This document shows, piece by piece, positions 19,568-20,687 of a stretch of DNA of 20,687 nt. Every line of letters begins with the position of its first letter. The stretch's first letter is position 1. The notes beneath the pieces are model-generated. The model worked only from the letters and a program-made list of their open reading frames with translations. It was not told where the DNA came from and made no database searches. The stretch comes from a virus. Both the position numbers and the translations under genes were made by a program. The DNA lies in the IMG/VR virus record IMGVR_UViG_3300020477_000167, positions 1 through 20,687 of that record. One strand, given 5' to 3'.

Positions 19568-20687
19568 TTATATTTCCTGTAAACCTATTACTCCCTCATC
19601 ACCAATAAGAGTATCTTGGGCAACGGAGAAAGCTGATCGTTGTTCTGCTTCTAGTTGTTCTTGCAATCTTTGTGCTGAAGTATCTTCAAATACCTCTGCT
19701 TCTAAGAACTCTGAAACTCCAAATATATCTTCTCTACCTCTATATTTACGGGCTAATCTCTGTAATCTAGGTAATTGTGTCTCTGCCCTTGCTGCGTATC
19801 TTTGTGCTTGTTGGCCACCTATACCAGCTGAATATAATCTCTGTGCTTGTTCTAAGCTTACTGTAACATTTCTTTCTTCAAATGCCCCACCAACTGATGC
19901 TATTGATATTCTTCTCTCTATAATATCTTTACTAATATCTTGATCTATAAAGCTAGCAAATATTGCTTCATCTGATATATCTTCTGTACTTGTAGCAACT
20001 TGTGGATAGTTTCTAACCAAGTATCTTTTTACTGCATCAAACTGTGGGAACAACATTGTATAAGCAGAATCTAATCTAATTTGTAACTCTTCAGGGGCAA
20101 CATCATTTTCAAATAACTTAACTATTTTATTTTCAAATAACTCTGGATTTAGATTGTAATCCATAAAGTAATTCTTATATGCTTCTACATTTGTAATATA
20201 ACTTAACTCTGGTGTAGCACCTTCTAATCTTAAAGTTGTTCCATCTTCCCTGAAGATACCCGGAAACTCATCTTTATATGCCTGTGTAGTTCTTAACTCT
20301 CTCATAGCTTCATCAGCTTCTCCACCATTGGTTGAATATATATCTACAAACTTATCTAATAAAGATGGATTCATCCAAGCATAATTAAATTTAGCATAGG
20401 ACCTAATATCAAATTTCTCTACTGGATCTCCCTCTTGTTCTGGAGGGGAAGGTATTTCAGGAGGGGGATCAAATTCAAGAACTGGTCGATTTAATGTTCT
20501 ATTTAACCTACTTATCTCATCTTGAATAGTAGCATCTGTATATGTTCCTTCAGTACTTTCTTTTTTCTGGTATGTCCCATCTGGACCCATAACAATAATA
20601 TATTTTTTAACTCCACCTCCATCTCCATCATTTCCACTTGTACCATCTTGCAGTACCCATTGACCATTAGTAAATACCTGTACTTTT
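19568..20687 (-). CDS. large helical virion-region protein, cut by the right edge (372 aa seen)
   Basis: The frame is open to the window edge, so the Met at 20590 need not be the start. The first part seen is linker-like (GQWVLQDGTSGNDGDGGG, then MGPDGTYQKKESTEGTY) and a Pro-rich stretch (FDPPPEIPSPPEQ). From about residue 95 it is helical: FVDIYSTNGGEADEAMRELR, AYKNYFMDYNLNPELFEN and DVAPEELQIRLDSAYTMLFP look like repeats of a helical module, and the end is a charged coiled coil (QRLQEQLEAEQRSAFS). I recall this kind of module in actinobacterial phage virion proteins but cannot name it. Its place upstream of the scaffold gene suggests an internal or head-associated protein. Confidence 0.7.
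   Translation of the reverse strand, partial: KVQVFTNGQWVLQDGTSGNDGDGGGVKKYIIVMGPDGTYQKKESTEGTYTDATIQDEISRLNRTLNRPVLEFDPPPEIPSPPEQEGDPVEKFDIRSYAKFNYAWMNPSLLDKFVDIYSTNGGEADEAMRELRTTQAYKDEFPGIFREDGTTLRLEGATPELSYITNVEAYKNYFMDYNLNPELFENKIVKLFENDVAPEELQIRLDSAYTMLFPQFDAVKRYLVRNYPQVATSTEDISDEAIFASFIDQDISKDIIERRISIASVGGAFEERNVTVSLEQAQRLYSAGIGGQQAQRYAARAETQLPRLQRLARKYRGREDIFGVSEFLEAEVFEDTSAQRLQEQLEAEQRSAFSVAQDTLIGDEGVIGLQEI

Overview
This window looks like part of the genome of a tailed phage with AT-rich DNA, most likely a marine one. It carries a major capsid protein, a scaffold-like protein, head-tail connector candidates, fibre proteins, a holin and a DUF5675 lysis-type enzyme, packed almost without gaps. 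No tape-measure gene lies between the capsid and fibre genes, so a short-tailed (podovirus-like) particle is favoured; terminase and portal would lie beyond the right edge. The host is not given by the sequence. A short [3Fe-4S]-type ferredoxin, an r1t-like holin, apparently leaderless genes and a secreted protein with long Thr runs and Glu-rich segments together point to a small-genome marine actinobacterium, but this is inference.

Layout. (1) Positions 1-1513, plus strand: a cassette of seven small genes of unknown function, joined by 1- or 4-base stop/start overlaps; the last encodes a zinc-ribbon-like peptide. (2) Positions 1522-4449, minus strand: a recombination/replication module containing a Rad52/Sak-like single-strand annealing protein, a small helix-turn-helix protein, a PD-(D/E)XK Holliday-junction-resolvase-like nuclease and small unknown genes. 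A 25-bp tandem repeat that could be an iteron or operator lies between the nuclease and the last gene. This module starts in a 176-bp control region that also holds the terminator of the next unit. (3) Positions 4523-10860, minus strand: a lysis and accessory block with a metallophosphoesterase, holin, a basic zinc-ribbon gene split across two frames at a dnaX-like slippery site, DUF5675 protein, a 26-residue membrane peptide, a staphylococcal-nuclease-like enzyme, ferredoxin, a two-helix membrane protein, a 640-residue signal-peptide protein, a SET-domain protein and Cys-rich micropeptides. (4) Positions 10869-20687, minus strand: the virion block. In transcription order (right to left) it has a large alpha-helical protein cut by the edge, a strong promoter with a structured leader, scaffold-like protein, major capsid protein, a hairpin, small structural proteins, head-tail adaptor candidate, beta-propeller tail protein, two fibre proteins and two unknown proteins.

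The minus-strand genes from the right edge to the terminator at 4497-4522 appear to be late genes. Internal promoters (extended -10 TGNTATAAT near 19530 and 14284, and -10 boxes 6-8 bases before several start codons) probably set separate levels. The plus cassette and the recombination module converge at 1513/1522. The most unusual items are the split zinc-ribbon gene, the surface-protein-like gene at 8099-10021, the phage ferredoxin, the 25-bp repeats, and several coupled micropeptides of 16 to 55 residues.
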